Shown piece after piece: positions 10,845-21,934 of a DNA stretch of 64,000 nucleotides. The stretch is from Cervus elaphus (lineage: Eukaryota; Chordata; Mammalia; Artiodactyla; Cervidae). Position 1 is the first letter of the stretch. Each line of letters begins with the position of its first letter. Location of the stretch: assembly GCF_910594005.1 (NCBI RefSeq), contig NC_057816.1, forward strand, positions 38,679,797-38,743,796, in the 5' to 3' direction. Under the pieces are notes generated by a model, which saw only the letters and a list, made by a program, of their open reading frames with translations, ran no database searches and had not been told where the DNA came from. The translations under genes and the position numbers were made by a program.

Positions 10845-11133
10845 GGACTTCCCTGGCGGTCCAAAAGTAGAGAGACTGCCTGCCAATGCAGAAGACACAG
10901 GTTGCATCCTTGCTCTGGGAAGACTCCACATGTCTCCACCCAACTAGGCCCGTGAGCCACAGCCACTGAAGCCCCCACACCCTTAAGCCCCTGGTCCACA
11001 ATGAGAACCACTGCAATGAGAAGTCCCTGCATCGCAGCTAGAGAGTAGCCCCTGCTCTCCACACTGAGAGAAAGCCTGAACGAAGAAATGAAGACCCAGT
11101 GTCATCAAAACTAAAATTTAGAAATAAATTTGT
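10845..11133 (+). mobile_element. CHR-2 SINE
   Basis: tRNA-derived head ggacttccctggcggtccaa, then the CHR-2 body: gtgagccacagccactgaag, caatgagaagtccctgcatc, gagagtagcccctgctct, gagagaaagcctgaacgaag, aatgaagacccagtgtcatc, ending in an A-rich tail. CHR-2 is shared by ruminants, cetaceans and hippos. The minus-strand frames here are its translation. Confidence 0.88.
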
Positions 11134-11144
11134 AAAAATTTTTA

Positions 11145-11268
11145 AAAAAGTAAATGGTATTCATTCTGTAACACATATGTGTATCAAATCATTACATTGT
11201 ACACCTGAAAATTACATGTTAATAATATATGTCAAGTATATGTCAATAAAGTTGGGGAAAAAAGGCAG
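11145..11268 (+). mobile_element. L1 3' end
   Basis: Matches the L1 terminal block: gtgtatcaaatcattacatt, gtacacctgaaaattacatg, ttaataatatatgtcaag and a final caataaagttggg before an A-rich end. Confidence 0.75.
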
Positions 11269-11274
11269 TTTTAA

Positions 11275-11565
11275 GACATTTGGGAAATACTGAACTTGGA
11301 CTAAATATTAGACTTCATTCATGAATCATTGTTAATTGTGCTTAGTTTGATAATTATAGTTTGGTTACATCAAAATAATACTTATCTTTTAGAAAAACCT
11401 GCTGGGCTGTTTATGGGTAAAATTCTATGACTTAAATTATCCTATCAAACATATTCAAATAAGTGGCAAGGAGCAGACAGATGAAACAAAAATATGAAAA
11501 TGGGGGGTTGATTATTCTATTCTCTTACTTTGGGGTAGTTTTAAATTTTCCATAATGAAAGCTTT
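11275..11565 (+). mobile_element. L1M 3' UTR fragment
   Basis: Order of blocks is that of an old L1 3' UTR: gggaaatactgaacttggac, cattgttaattgtgcttagt, atacttatcttttagaaaaa, gggggttgattattctatt and the closing aaattttccataatgaaagc. Confidence 0.55.
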
Positions 11566-11941
11566 TGAAGAACACGTTCCCTTGGTGATAGGGAGATACA
11601 TCTGACTCTCATACTCAAAGACCAGAGGAAACCCTTAGCTGTAAATACAAAGATTCTTCATCATTTCAAAAAGCCGAGAGATTCAAAAACAAGTTGGTAC
11701 ATAGATCACAAGATCAGTTTCAGTAAATGATGGGAAATGAAAACCAGAAGCAATGTGAGGTTTAGAGACTTGCTTTTAATGGGGTTTTGGTAACGGGGTG
11801 TAGAGGCACCTTCTGAGAGATGAAAATAACAGTGATATGGAATACCTGATGTCTGTGTCAAATAATTCAAAAGACTCTGAGCACAAGACTTGTTTTATAC
11901 TTTGATGCATTTTAAGTTGATTTTAAAAGTTATTTCAGGCA
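11566..11941. other. Unassigned DNA
   Basis: No gene or repeat recognised. Confidence 0.4.
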
Positions 11942-12424
11942 CTGTTGTCATTGTTCAGTCACTCGCTAGGTTGTGTACGACTCTTTGTGATCCCATGAAC
12001 GGTAGTTGGCCAGCCTTCCCTATCCTTCACTATCTCCTGGAGTTTGCTCAAACTCATGTCGATTGAGTTGGCGATGCTGTCTAATCATCTCATCATCTGG
12101 CACCCCCTTCTCCTCCTGCCCTCAATCTTTCCAGCATCACAGTCTTTTCCAATGAGGTGGCTCTTTGCATCAGGTGGTCAAAGTACTGGAGTGTCAGCTT
12201 CAGCTCAGTCCTTTCAATGAATATTCAGAGTTGTTTCCTTCAGGATTGACTAGTCTGATCTCCCTGCAGTCCAAGGCACTCTCAAGAGTCTTCTCCAGCA
12301 TCACAGTTCAAAAGCATCAGTTCCTCGGTGTTCAGCCTTCCTTATGGTCCAACTTTCACATCTGTACATGACTACTGGAGAAACCACAGCTTTGGCTATA
12401 CAGGCCCTTGTCATGGCCAAAATG
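11942..12424 (-). mobile_element. BovB LINE 3' end
   Basis: Antisense BovB terminal region: ttgttcagtcactcgctagg, cagcatcacagtcttttcca, caaagtactggagtgtcagc, agtccaaggcactctcaaga, cagttcaaaagcatcagttc. About 480 bp, 5'-truncated, diverged; it covers the 3' UTR and the C-terminal coding end only. Frames at 12165-12622 are antisense noise. Confidence 0.92.
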
Positions 12425-13008
12425 ATTACACATAAGAAAATAAAAGTTTTGAGAAGGGAAGCAAAGCTGGTACCCCCAAGGACAAGTGAACAGAATCAAG
12501 AAGAGCGGAGATTAATTTCTTGCAATGTGATAGAAGGAAAGAAAAGAGCAGACAAAGAAGCAAAAGCATCAGTGGTATTGGTAGAAGAAGATCAGGGAGT
12601 TCAAAAGAGATGTCTTTCTTAAGGAAGTAGTGGCGGGGGTGGTAGGAGGGAGTGTTTGAGAGTAAAAGAAGTGATTAGGCACCTTGTGGGGCAAGAAAAA
12701 TGAGTTTAAAAGTGTATGGATTGGTAGTTAGAAAGTGATGGGATTCAATGGATTGGAAGTCTATGTGCAATCAATGACTTGTGGCAATTGAGGTACTCAA
12801 GTAAATAGGCTTATAGATAAACCTCTGAATAATTGGGTCTTAATGTAACTTTGCTCCAAATGAGTTAAAGAAAGTAGAAATTGCAGGAAATCTTGTAGGG
12901 AAATTATTTTGAAGGCAAAAGACGATTCTATGATATAAGGAATTGGTACCAAATTTATCAGTTATATAAATATTATTCTTGTTTAGGTATTGTTTTAGCA
13001 TCTCCTAA
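12425..13008. other. Unassigned DNA
   Basis: Purine-rich to 12700, no repeat named. The plus-strand frame 12344-12622 starts inside the BovB tail and runs into this stretch; its lysine/glutamate-rich C-terminal half just reflects A/G composition. Confidence 0.4.
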
Positions 13009-13048
13009 ATCAGTGCTACTTAATCTTATCTTCACATTAGAATCACCT
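13009..13048 (+). mobile_element. MER5A-like hAT element, left part
   Basis: The cagtgctacttaatcttatc and cacattagaatcacct blocks resemble the left end of MER5-type elements. Continues at 14301 after the BovB insertion; GAATCACCT is the duplicated target. Confidence 0.6.
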
Positions 13049-14300
13049 CAGTTCAGTTACTCAGTCATGTCCGATTCTTTGTGACCCCATGGACTGCAGC
13101 ACGCCAGGCTTCCCTGTCCATCATCAACTCCCAGAGCTTACCAAACTCATGTCCATCTAGTTGGTGATGCCATCCAACCATCTCATCCTCTGTCATCCCC
13201 TTCTCCTCCTGCCTTCAATCTTTTCCAGCATCAGGGTCTTTTCCAATGAGCCAGTTATTTGCATCAGGTGGCCACAATATTGGAGTTTCAGCTTCAGCAT
13301 CAGTACTTCCAATGAATATTCAGGACTGATTTAGGATGGACTGCTTGCATCTCCTTGCAGTCCAGGGGACCCTCAAGAGTCTTCTCCAACACCACAGTTC
13401 AAAAGTATCAATTCTCTTGTGCTCAGCTTTCTTTATAGCCCAATTGTCACATTAATACATGGCTGCTGGAAAATAACCATAGCTCTGACTAGACGGAGAT
13501 TTGTTGGCAAAGTAATGTCTCTGCTTTTTAATGTGCTGTCTAGGTTGGTCATAGCTTTTCTTCTAAGGAGCAAGTATCTTTTAATTTCATGGCTGCAGTT
13601 ACCATCTGTGGTGATTTTGGAGCCCAAGAAAATAAAGTCTCTCACTGTTTCCATTATTTCCCCCTCTATTTGCCATGAAGTGATGGGACCAGATGCCATG
13701 ATCTTAGTTTTCTGAATGTTGAGTTTTAAGCCAACTTTTTCACCCTCCTCTTTCACTTTCATCAAGAGGCTCTTTAATTCTTCTTCACTTTCTGCCATAA
13801 GGGTGGTGTCACCAGCATATCTGAGGTTATTGACATTTCTCCCAGTGATCTTGATTCCAGCTTGTGCTTCATCTAGCCCAGTGTTTCTCAAGATGTACTC
13901 TGCATATAAGTTAAATAAGCAGGGTGACAATATACAGCCTTGATGTACTCCTTTCCCTATTTGGAACCAGTCTATTGTTCCATGTCCAGTTCTAACTGTT
14001 GTTTCTTGACCTGTGTACAGATTTCTCAGGAGGTAGGTCAGGTGGTCTAGTATGCCCATCTCTTGAAGAATTTTCCAAAGTTTGTCGTGATCCACACAGT
14101 CAAAGGCTTTGGCATAGTCAATAATGCAGAAGTAGATGTTTTTCTGGAACTCTCTTGCTTTTTCAATGAGCCAACGGATGTTGGCAATTTGATCTGTTTC
14201 CTCTGCCTTTTCTAAGTGCAGCTTGAACATCTGGAAGTTCACGGTTTACGTACTGTTGAAGCCTGGCTTGGAGAATTTTCAGCATTACTTTGCTAGCGTG
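13049..14300 (-). mobile_element. BovB LINE, 5'-truncated, 1.25 kb
   Basis: Antisense BovB from its 3' terminus (cagttcagttactcagtcat) back to the reverse-transcriptase region. Flanked by exact GAATCACCT copies at 13040-13048 and 14301-14309, so both insertion ends are defined. The endonuclease domain and the N-terminal RT portion are absent, the common fate of 5'-truncated insertions. BovB is an RTE-clade element known from ruminants and squamates. It shares its 3' tail with the Bov-tA SINEs of this window. Confidence 0.96.
13433..14242 (-). pseudogene. BovB reverse-transcriptase relic (269 codons)
   Basis: Longest open frame in the window, lying wholly inside the BovB copy. It encodes the palm of an RTE-type reverse transcriptase: motif A around residue 42 (D of DYAKAFD), motif B around residues 98-107 (GVHQGCILSP), and motif C at residues 142-145. 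Motif C reads YAGD where the family has YADD: codon 144 is GGT (plus-strand 13811-13813 acc), so a catalytic aspartate is lost. The downstream thumb region continues to residue 269, where the frame stops early. There is no endonuclease domain and no promoter. I call it a dead transposon gene fragment and not a host gene. Confidence 0.93.
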
Positions 14301-14440
14301 GAATCACCTGGGGAGCTTTAAAAAGAATCCTGGTATTCAGACTGCATAACAGATTAATTCAATTAGACTCCCTGGGAATGGGGACCAGAAACTAGTATTT
14401 TCTAAGGCTCCCAAGCTGGTTCCATATCACAGCCTAGGAT
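14301..14440 (+). mobile_element. MER5A-like hAT element, right part
   Basis: Resumes with gaatcacctggggagcttta, then atcctggtattcagact and ctgggaatggggaccagaa, the MER5-type core with mutations. Together with 13009-13048 it makes one old DNA transposon copy. Confidence 0.6.
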
Positions 14441-14560
14441 GAGCCACTGGTGTTATGATAGCTCTTTACCTAATCCCCTTCAGCTTTTTCCCATTTTATC
14501 TTATCTCATTCATCATCGACTTCTGAGACCCTTTCCCACTTACAGGGTTTATTTCCCAGA

Positions 14561-14764
14561 GCTAATCCCTTGTGGCTCAGATGGTAAAGGATCTGCCTGC
14601 AATGCAGGTGACCCAGGTTCAATCCCTGTGTTGAGAATGTCCCCTGGAGAAGGGAATGGCTACCCGCTCCAGTGTTGCTGCCTGGAGAATTCCACGGACA
14701 GGGAAGCCTGGCAGCCTGCAGTCCATGCGGTCACAAGAGTAGAACACGGATGAGTGACTAACAC
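14561..14764 (+). mobile_element. Bov-tA SINE
   Basis: Complete sense Bov-tA: cccttgtggctcagatggta, ggatctgcctgcaatgcagg, to gatgagtgactaacac. Exact 7-bp TTCCCAG flanks at 14553-14559 and 14765-14771. Confidence 0.92.
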
Positions 14765-14771
14765 TTCCCAG

Positions 14772-15315
14772 TTACAGAGCCTAATCAAAACATGAGTGTA
14801 TAGGAGGGATCTTCTACCTGTTCTCCCCATAGTCCCATTACCCTACCTTTATTTATTTTGAATGTTCCGATAGGTCAGGCCTGAGGACATGCGTTAAGCC
14901 ATGGTTTAGTGGGGCTTACGTCCTGTCTATAGGACAGCACCTGGAAGTGATGCTGTCTCCTGAGTCTCCACGCTGCAGGGTCACCTCGGTGGAGCCCATC
15001 TTCCCAGGCCTCCTGGGCCTCTCCCCCTTTTCTTACTGTTGGGCCTTCTATCTGCGCTGAACTGGGCAGTGGTCCTGTGAGCCATCCAGGTCTCCCTCTC
15101 TCCATTTTGGATACTCTGACCTGAATTTGAGAGGCACATTCAAACATTTCAGTTTCATAAAGGAAAGAACAGGATACCTACATTATATCTTCAGTTTTAA
15201 GCCACTATTTTTTTTTTTTACGTTGTACCAGACCTGTGCATTGGTAAAAAGTCCACTGAAGAATTAATCTTTAGTTATGAAGATGTCCTCAGAAGCCAGG
15301 TTAGTTTCTATGCTT
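14772..15315. other. Unassigned, partly GC-richer DNA
   Basis: 14870-15150 is noticeably richer in G+C and free of any repeat I recognise, unlike its surroundings. A 90-codon minus frame (14875-15147) crosses it but shows no recognised domain. A T-run (15208-15220) follows. Confidence 0.4.
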
Positions 15316-15316
15316 C

Positions 15317-15535
15317 TGTGTGTGTGTGCTGTCTTTCAGTCATGTCTGACTCTCCGTGACCCCATGGACTCAAGCCCACCAGGCTCCTTTGTCCACACGA
15401 ATTTCCAGGCAAGAACACTGGAGTGGGTTGCCATTTCCTCCTTCAGGAGATCTTCGTGACACAGGGATCGAACATGTGTCTCTTGCGCCTCCTGGACTAG
15501 CAGGCAGATTCTTTACCACTGCGCCACCAGGGAAA
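15317..15535 (-). mobile_element. Bov-tA2-type SINE
   Basis: Antisense Bov-tA2 with a short TG tail (15318-15328): tctttcagtcatgtctgact, aagcccaccaggctcctttg, then the longer head segment ctagcaggcagattctttac and actgcgccaccaggg. Confidence 0.9.
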
Positions 15536-15754
15536 ACCATGCCTTCAGTATAGATTCCTTAATCAGAAATCTCAGGAAAAGCTGGGTGAGGTGCCAGTCA
15601 GACATAGGGACCCTCTTGGTCCCTGACCATCATACCATCATTAGGAAAAAGAATTCAAACTAAACCTTAAGTACTTGTTATTACTGTGTACATTCACAGT
15701 TTCTTTTTCTTTTTTTAAAATCATTTACTTGCTAGACACCCCCCTCACCCACCA

Positions 15755-15870
15755 CATTCTCTCAATAACTCTGTGGGGTCAGCATAATTGTTATTTTCTA
15801 TGAAATTTTCAGGATTATTGAGGCTAAGAAACCTGTTCTATAACACAAATTGGTGATGAGGCCATAACTA
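15755..15870 (-). mobile_element. MIR SINE
   Basis: Antisense MIR core: caataactctgtggggtcag, ataattgttattttctatg, aggctaagaaacctgttc, giving the 'gaggaaactgaggc' block in eroded form. Confidence 0.6.
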
Positions 15871-16685
15871 GGACAAACACCTTGTTATTTTGTGAAACCC
15901 ATTCTTCAAGAAGGCAGAAAGGGAGTTTATCATGTATGAATATAATAGCAAGCGTTCAGCGTCAGGACTTCACAGTTGATAAAGTAAATCAGAACTTCTG
16001 AGTATCTTTATTCCTAGCCTAGTCTAGCACTTTTGGGTGTTTCTCAAATAACAACAGGCAACTCTTCATATATCACAGAAATCTGTAAAATAAAACCAGG
16101 GCTAATCATCATTCATTAAAGAATGAGAGAAAAAAGATGGGAAGCATGGCCTTTAATCACTTATCCCCCTAATCTGGTATTTGACAGGTCTGGAAGAAAC
16201 ATTTAAATGATTGCTATAAATGCCCAAAGCTCAAATGTCCAAATAATAATTGGCTTAACAGAAGATAAAAATTCTTATCATAAAGAATTTCTATATTTGA
16301 CTATTTAAAATATGACCTTTGTTCACTTCATTATGCCTGAATTGTGTATACAAAGGTAGTGACTCAGCTATGCTGAAGCCGTCTGCTCTTTTTATGGAGA
16401 TTGTACACATGTAATCAGCATGTATTATCAAGAAAAGATAATGAGGAATGATGGTTTGTTTGACATGTTATTCTAGAAGCTACAGTGATGCATATACCTC
16501 TGAAACAATTACTTTGGAAAAAAGAAAAAAGGAAGAAGTTATTCTTCAATATTAACACATTTTTCTGATAATATTGGCATAAAGAAATACACACAGATAC
16601 TGCATTTTAGAAAGAAATTGGTTAAGTGTTCTACAAAGAAATATAGTGCTACTGTTAATATTTAAGTGCTTTAAAAATGGACCCA
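15871..16685. other. Unassigned AT-rich DNA
   Basis: No gene or confident repeat. Confidence 0.4.
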
Positions 16686-16689
16686 ACCT

Positions 16690-17012
16690 TTGATCCAGCT
16701 ATTACTTCATATCCAATAATTTATTCAGAGTAAATAATCAGAAGACAAGACAGACAATTTTGCAAAAAAAAAAAAAATGTCTGGGAGCATTATTTATGAG
16801 AGTGAAAAACTGGAAGTTAAATATCCAGCAATAAGAAATGATAAAACTTGGTATCTCTGTCAAATTGAATCCTAACTCGCCATTAAAATGTTTTTAAATA
16901 ATATTTAGTCACAAGACAATTATCCCTGGTAACGTCAAATGCAAGAGCCAAAGAAGTACGCCTAATTTTTTGACACTTTATGTAAATAAATTGCAAATCT
17001 ATATTTTATTCT
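16690..17012 (+). mobile_element. L1M fragment
   Basis: Sense old L1 blocks: ctttgatccagctattactt (eroded 'tgacccagcaattccact'), an A-run at 16764-16776, gagcattatttatgagagtg, aaaactggaagttaaatatc, then ataagaaatgataaaacttg. Confidence 0.65.
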
Positions 17013-17017
17013 TAATG

Positions 17018-17225
17018 GAGGAGACACAGGAGACTCGAGTTTGATCCCTGGGTCAAGAAGATCCCCTGGAGAAGGGACTGGCAACCCACTTCAGTATTCT
17101 TATCTGGAGAATCCTAGGGACAGAGGAGCCTGGCTGGCTACAGTCCACACGGTTGCAAAGAGCCAGATACAACTGAAGCGACTTAGCACACACACGCGCA
17201 CCCACATACACTTACACACACAATT
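17018..17225 (+). mobile_element. Bov-tA SINE lacking its head, with CA tail
   Basis: Starts inside the tRNA-like part (gaggagacacaggagactcg) and runs to gaagcgacttagcacac, followed by an imperfect CA-rich tail at 17188-17222. The first ~45 bp of the SINE are missing. Confidence 0.9.
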
Positions 17226-17309
17226 GCATTCTCCAAATTCTCTTGAATGGGTACATTTAACTACAGCTAAAATGTTGGAGAAACACAGTACTTACTAACA
17301 TGGGTAAAG

Positions 17310-17425
17310 TCTGTGGTGGAACAGACAAGGCAGGAGGTCAGAAGGCCTGAGTCCCGGGTGGATCTGCCACTCATTTTCCATCTTTGTCACTGAAGGCCAA
17401 TTCTGTAACACTTAGGATTCACCCT
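17310..17425 (+). mobile_element. MIR SINE fragment
   Basis: Sense MIR: cctgagtcccgggtggatct, gccactcattttccatct, gaaggccaattctgtaacac. Confidence 0.5.
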
Positions 17426-17519
17426 TTTGCTTAAAAAGTGGCTTAGGTTTAAGAGGTCTAGAATTTAAACATTTTCAGGGGTCCATCAGTTAATATAAAG
17501 ACATAAGGAAAGTCAAGTT

Positions 17520-17620
17520 CATACATTCATTCAAGAAAAAAATTGAGGGCCTCTGACATGTCAGGCATAGTACAGGGCACTGGAATTACAGTGGTGGGGG
17601 AAGCACATGTGGCCAGCTGC
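17520..17620 (-). mobile_element. L2 3'-end fragment
   Basis: Antisense L2 tail: cattcattcaagaaaaaaat, gagggcctctgacatgtcag, agtacagggcactggaat. Confidence 0.6.
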
Positions 17621-17689
17621 TCACACTGCAACCAATCCAGTCTTCATAGTTTTTTAGAGGTGGGCGAGCAGGGTGGGTCACAATAAAAT

Positions 17690-17850
17690 GGTCAGATCAG
17701 TATTTTATACCCATTATCTCATTTCATTCTCTCAATTTCTCTATGAGATACCTATTATTTTTTCATCTTCCCATTTTATTGGTTAAAAAAAGTAGACAGT
17801 GATCTTAAATGACTTGCCCAATTTCATAAAGATATTAAGTAATGGAAACT
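17690..17850 (-). mobile_element. MIR SINE
   Basis: Antisense MIR: cattatctcatttcattctc, gagatacctattattttttc, cccattttattggtt, aaatgacttgcccaatttca, the usual order with moderate divergence. Confidence 0.7.
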
Positions 17851-19499
17851 TTGCAATACTAAGCAATTCAATAACCTAGTAATACTAAGCAATTGCTTCA
17901 GTGAATTGAACTGAAATGAATTCAATCTTTATATTTAATACCAGTTTCTAAATAAGAAAGAGACAGATAAAAGATTGTTCTAGATTACAATTAAATCTCT
18001 TTTTCAATGCATAAACCTTATGAGTCTACTCTCAGTGTAAATTTAGTTCTTTAGATCATATACTGGTGACATCTTCTTCACATATTAGAAGCTTATTGTC
18101 CTGTTATCACCAAAATTCAAGTGTAATTTGATTTTGTTTTCAGGTACCTTTGAGGATACAGTGGGGAAATAAAGCAATCAACCTGGGGCTCTGTGATATT
18201 CTCATTTGGAGTCTACCTTAATTTGCTTTAAAAAGTCGCTTTCTCAACGTGTTATCAGCTCTGCAGACGATATTAAAAGTATGCTGAAAATTGTCACCTC
18301 AAACACTAATTCATTCGGTGTTTCTTCACCACAGAGGGCTACTGTTGCTGAGTTAAATTAAAAGAAGAAAGAAAAAGTGCAAAACAATTTACAAAACTAA
18401 AAACCCAAAGCTACATGATAGACATGCATTAGATAATGTTCTTTTATGAACACATTGAGAAAATTAGAAAATTCTAATTTAGAAAGTATAGCTTATCTTT
18501 GAAAGGAATATATTGAAGAAAATTCTGAAAAATGAACAGCATAAAAACCTAGGTCAAACATCCAAAACCTTCTAACATCATCCAAAAACCTTCTTTAAGT
18601 CTTCTGTAAAAATTGATTGCTCTGTTCATGGTACTCCCAAAGGATGTTATCTGAATCCTTAAGAAGTCTGTCCTGAATTTATTTAACTGACTTTACCAAT
18701 AAATACTGAGCTCTTAATGGCAGTGGTCAGGTCATTTGCATTTCTGTATACCCAGATCATGATGTTCTGTACACTGTAGACATTCTGTATATATTTCTAA
18801 ATAAGCAAATTACTAATTTAAATAATTTTTTTTTTCCACTGGGATTAGGACTTTCTAGTCAAATACAAGTTCAAACAAGACATTTACCTCTGTACTTCAA
18901 TTTGCTTTTTGGTAAGTTTGCACTGCTACAACATAAAGGTTTGGATGTCAAAGAATACAACAGGTCTAAGAGCCCTTTAGGATGGATGTGAAAGCATAAG
19001 ACAAAAGGTAATTCTCAGCTGCCAACATGAAAGGCCAAGACTGGTCATCCATTTTACTCCTCTCTGTTAGTCGTTTCATCATTTTTCTATTCCCCAGTAC
19101 CTGAAACTGAGTCATCCTTAACTCACTCTCTCTCACTCTACTCCTTTGCCAAAATCTGTCTTCCATAAGTTCCTACAATATATTTTAACTCAACTTTACC
19201 ACTTTATGCCAAGATTATCCAATGCTTCCATTTTACCAACATTTTCGACACTACCTACTGTGGGTGTTGTAGCTTATTTTTCTAACTCAGTGGTCTTAGC
19301 CTCTGTTTCCAGGGAGCTTATAACTCTAGTAAGATTCAAACATATGGACAATAATACACAGTATTAGTTTGTCAGTAAAGAATAATGGCACCTAATTTAT
19401 CCCGGGGTAGGGAAGGTTTCCCCAAAAGGTGGTATCGGTATTATCACAACTACAACAGCACAAGCCACTGTCACCATCACCATCACCATCGCCCTCATC
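17851..19499. other. Mostly unassigned DNA
   Basis: No gene. 18690-18810 may be an eroded L2 3' end (tactgagctcttaatggcag). A short CAC/CAT run lies at 19467-19489. Open frames at 18966-19367 show no motif. Confidence 0.35.
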
Positions 19500-19870
19500 A
19501 TTCCAACATGTGATAAACTGTTGCCGTGCAACAGGAACTGTCCTTGGTGTTTTTCATGTGTTAAGTCATTTGTTCTCACTACAACCTTAGGAGAGAGGTT
19601 CTATTATTTTGCTTCCTGGAGGCTCAGCTGGTAAAGAATCCACCTGCCATGCAGGAGACCTGGGTTCAATCCCTGGGTTGGGAAGATCCCCTGGAGAAGG
19701 GCATGGCAACCCACTCCAGTACTCTTGCCTTGAGAATCCCCATGGACAGAGGAGCCTGGCGGGCTATCATTTTTACTTTACACATAAGGATATTTAAACA
19801 ACAACAACAAAACTTGATGAAAGTTACATAAGTAATCTGATGTCTATATCCAGAGCCTCTGACCTTAAGC
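19500..19870 (-). mobile_element. MIR SINE split by Bov-tA
   Basis: Antisense MIR: ttaagtcatttgttctcact, acaaccttaggagagaggtt, ctattatttt; after the SINE tttttactttacacataagg and aaagttacataagtaatctg. Confidence 0.6.
19611..19766 (+). mobile_element. 3'-truncated Bov-tA SINE
   Basis: Sense Bov-tA head and middle (gcttcctggaggctcagctg to ggagcctggcgggctat), ending before the usual shared tail. Flanked by CTATTATTTT (19601-19610) and CTATCATTTT (19764-19773), 9 of 10 identical. Loss of the 3' end in a retroposon is unusual and could be a later deletion. Confidence 0.88.
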
Positions 19871-19894
19871 CATAAAACTGCTTAAAGATACCTG

Positions 19895-20400
19895 AGAGCT
19901 GAACAGGATAAGGAAGAGAAGAGCTCAGTTAATTTTCTAAGAAGCAGGAATAACATATACAAAGGTCTGGGGATGAAAGAGAAGGGTATATTAAGATAAA
20001 TGAAAAAAGTTCAATGTGCACAGATCCTAAAAGGCATGGAGGTGGGGATGGTAAGATAACAAAGCTAGAGAGGCTGGCAGGAACAAAACTATATAGGCAT
20101 TTATAAGTCAAATTAAGGTGTTCAGACTTTAAAAGTCAACAATTATGATAGCTGTCCAAGAGACATTAATTTCATTCCACTGATTTATGTAAGGTTACTG
20201 CCATTCAACAATGTTCTAAGTGCCAGAGATACACTAAGGAACAAGATAAGTAAGGTCTTTAATCTCAGGACAGTAATTTAAAAATAAACCAGAAAGTAAG
20301 ATATATTTCTAAATACTATAATGGCCTGAAAATAGAATCATGTGATAGGAAAATACAAGGTCAAAATTGGATGAGATGGAAAGGTGTCTCAGAGGACACT
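19895..20400 (-). mobile_element. L2-like fragments
   Basis: 20190-20290 (caacaatgttctaagtgcca, gagatacactaaggaacaag) fits antisense L2 tail; 19930-20130 (gcaggaataacatatacaaa, ggtctggggatgaaagag) fits the antisense L2 block 'gcaggaacagcatgtgcaaaggc'. Their order is not that of one simple insertion. Confidence 0.45.
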
Positions 20401-20804
20401 GACTTTCATCTTTGCCCTTATATTCATTCTGGTTTATATTCAAACTTGTAGCTAAAAAATGCTTTTAATCATTTCTTCTTAATAATTTATCAAAGTACTT
20501 TAATTTTTTATTTATAAATTACACACCCATTTAAGAAGTGTAGATAGATTGAAAGTGAAAGTGAAATTACTTTTTATTTCTACTCTGAAGTAATAACCAT
20601 ATTTAGCTATTTGGTATACATTCTTCTTGATAAGTTTTTCCATGCGAAGTTTTTGCTTTCACATAAATGAGATCAGTTTACTATCAATTTGGTTTGTTTT
20701 TTAACATATGATGAACACCATTCCAGGTTAATACAAAACAAACTTATCCTTTTGGAAACCAGTTACAAGCATTTTGTTCAGTTAATGCCATAATTTACTT
20801 ATTG

Positions 20805-21022
20805 TGTGTGTGTGTGTGCTTAGTCGTGTCTGACTCTTTGTGATCCCATGGACTGTTAGCCCTTCAGGCTCCCTGGTCTATGGAATTTTCCAGCAAGAAT
20901 ACTGTAGAGGGCTGCCATTTCCTCCTCCAGGGGATCTTACTGACCCAGGGATCAAACCCACATCTCCTATGTCCCCTGCATTGTCAGGCAGATTCTTTAA
21001 CAATGCACCACCTGGGGAGCCA
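20805..21022 (-). mobile_element. Bov-tA2-type SINE
   Basis: (TG)n tail (20803-20818) then antisense Bov-tA2 to caccacctggggagcc. Flanks TTTACTTATTG (20794-20804) and TTTATTTATTG (21026-21036) are an 11-bp duplication with one transition. Confidence 0.92.
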
Positions 21023-21104
21023 AATTTTATTTATTGGGTTATCTTATAACCCAATTAATGGACATTTCAGTTGCTACTAATTTTATAGTGTTAGTTAACA
21101 TACT

Positions 21105-21147
21105 ATATTATATATATTTACATATATATATATATATATAATATAAA
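21105..21147. repeat. TA-rich microsatellite
   Basis: Interrupted TA dinucleotide repeat inside the L1M copy. Confidence 0.85.
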
Positions 21148-21604
21148 ATCACTTTTGAGTATCACTCAATTGTGACCTTAGGATATATCTGTATAAGTAG
21201 AAATGCCAAATATAAAGGTATCCATGTATTAAATACTAGTGTGTTCCACTATGCTGTTTTCTAGAAACTTTACGCCAGTTTCCAGTTTCACAATTATGCA
21301 ATTTACATCAGTGATGATAATATCTATTTTTCACTTGTCGGTGCTAACCACTGTCAATCTGTTAAAATCTTTGTTAATCTGATAAATGAAAATGACCTTG
21401 CTTTGCTTTTCATCTGCATTCCTTTGTTATTAATGATATTGAGCAGCTTTGAATATAAGCACATCTTTATGAGGATCAATCTGTAAAACACTGCATAAGC
21501 ATCCATTAAAAAATCCCACAGTTCTTCCCTATCTATTTAAAAATATTTGGAATGTTTGTTCCACAAAGTGCTTGATTAGGTTTTGCATTTATTATGGAGT
21601 TGAT

Positions 21605-21680
21605 ATTTTTTTCCAATTTTACTCATAATATAATTGTCATATAACACTGTATTAGTTTAAGGTATACAATGTAATGATTT

Positions 21681-21720
<40 letters not shown>

Positions 21721-21790
21721 AATGATTCCCACAGTAAGTTTAGTTAATATCCACTGTCTCACATACTTAATGTGACATTTATGGTCCTTC
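21605..21790 (-). mobile_element. L1M fragment
   Basis: Antisense L1: aatataattgtcatataaca, ctgtattagtttaaggtata, caatgtaatgatttggcat, then after the TA repeat ccacagtaagtttagttaat and atccactgtctcacatac. Confidence 0.65.
21684..21716. repeat. (TA)n microsatellite
   Basis: Uninterrupted AT/TA dinucleotide run of 33 bp within the L1 fragment; probably length-polymorphic. Confidence 0.95.
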
Positions 21791-21934
21791 GTCTATAACT
21801 TATCTTTCTAGGCTTCTGGTCTACAATTTCCTTGCGTGGCTTCTGCAAATAGGACTGCTCAGTAATCTTTGATTATATGTTTTGCTTCCCATTTCTGCAC
21901 GTATATTTACATTTTAGAATTATTAATCTCATCA

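Larger units (their letters stand above)
20560..21540 (-). mobile_element. L1M LINE split by Bov-tA
   Basis: Antisense old L1 in correct order: ctttcacataaatgagatca, accattccaggttaata, then after the SINE caattaatggacatttcagt, aagtagaaatgccaaatata, atctgataaatgaaaatgac, tttcatctgcattcctttg and agcagctttgaatataagca. Confidence 0.7.

Noticed and set aside
13433..14242. The longest open frame (269 codons) as a host gene with reverse-transcriptase similarity
   Set aside because: It lies entirely inside a 5'-truncated BovB insertion bounded by a target-site duplication, lacks the endonuclease, has a broken catalytic motif and no promoter.
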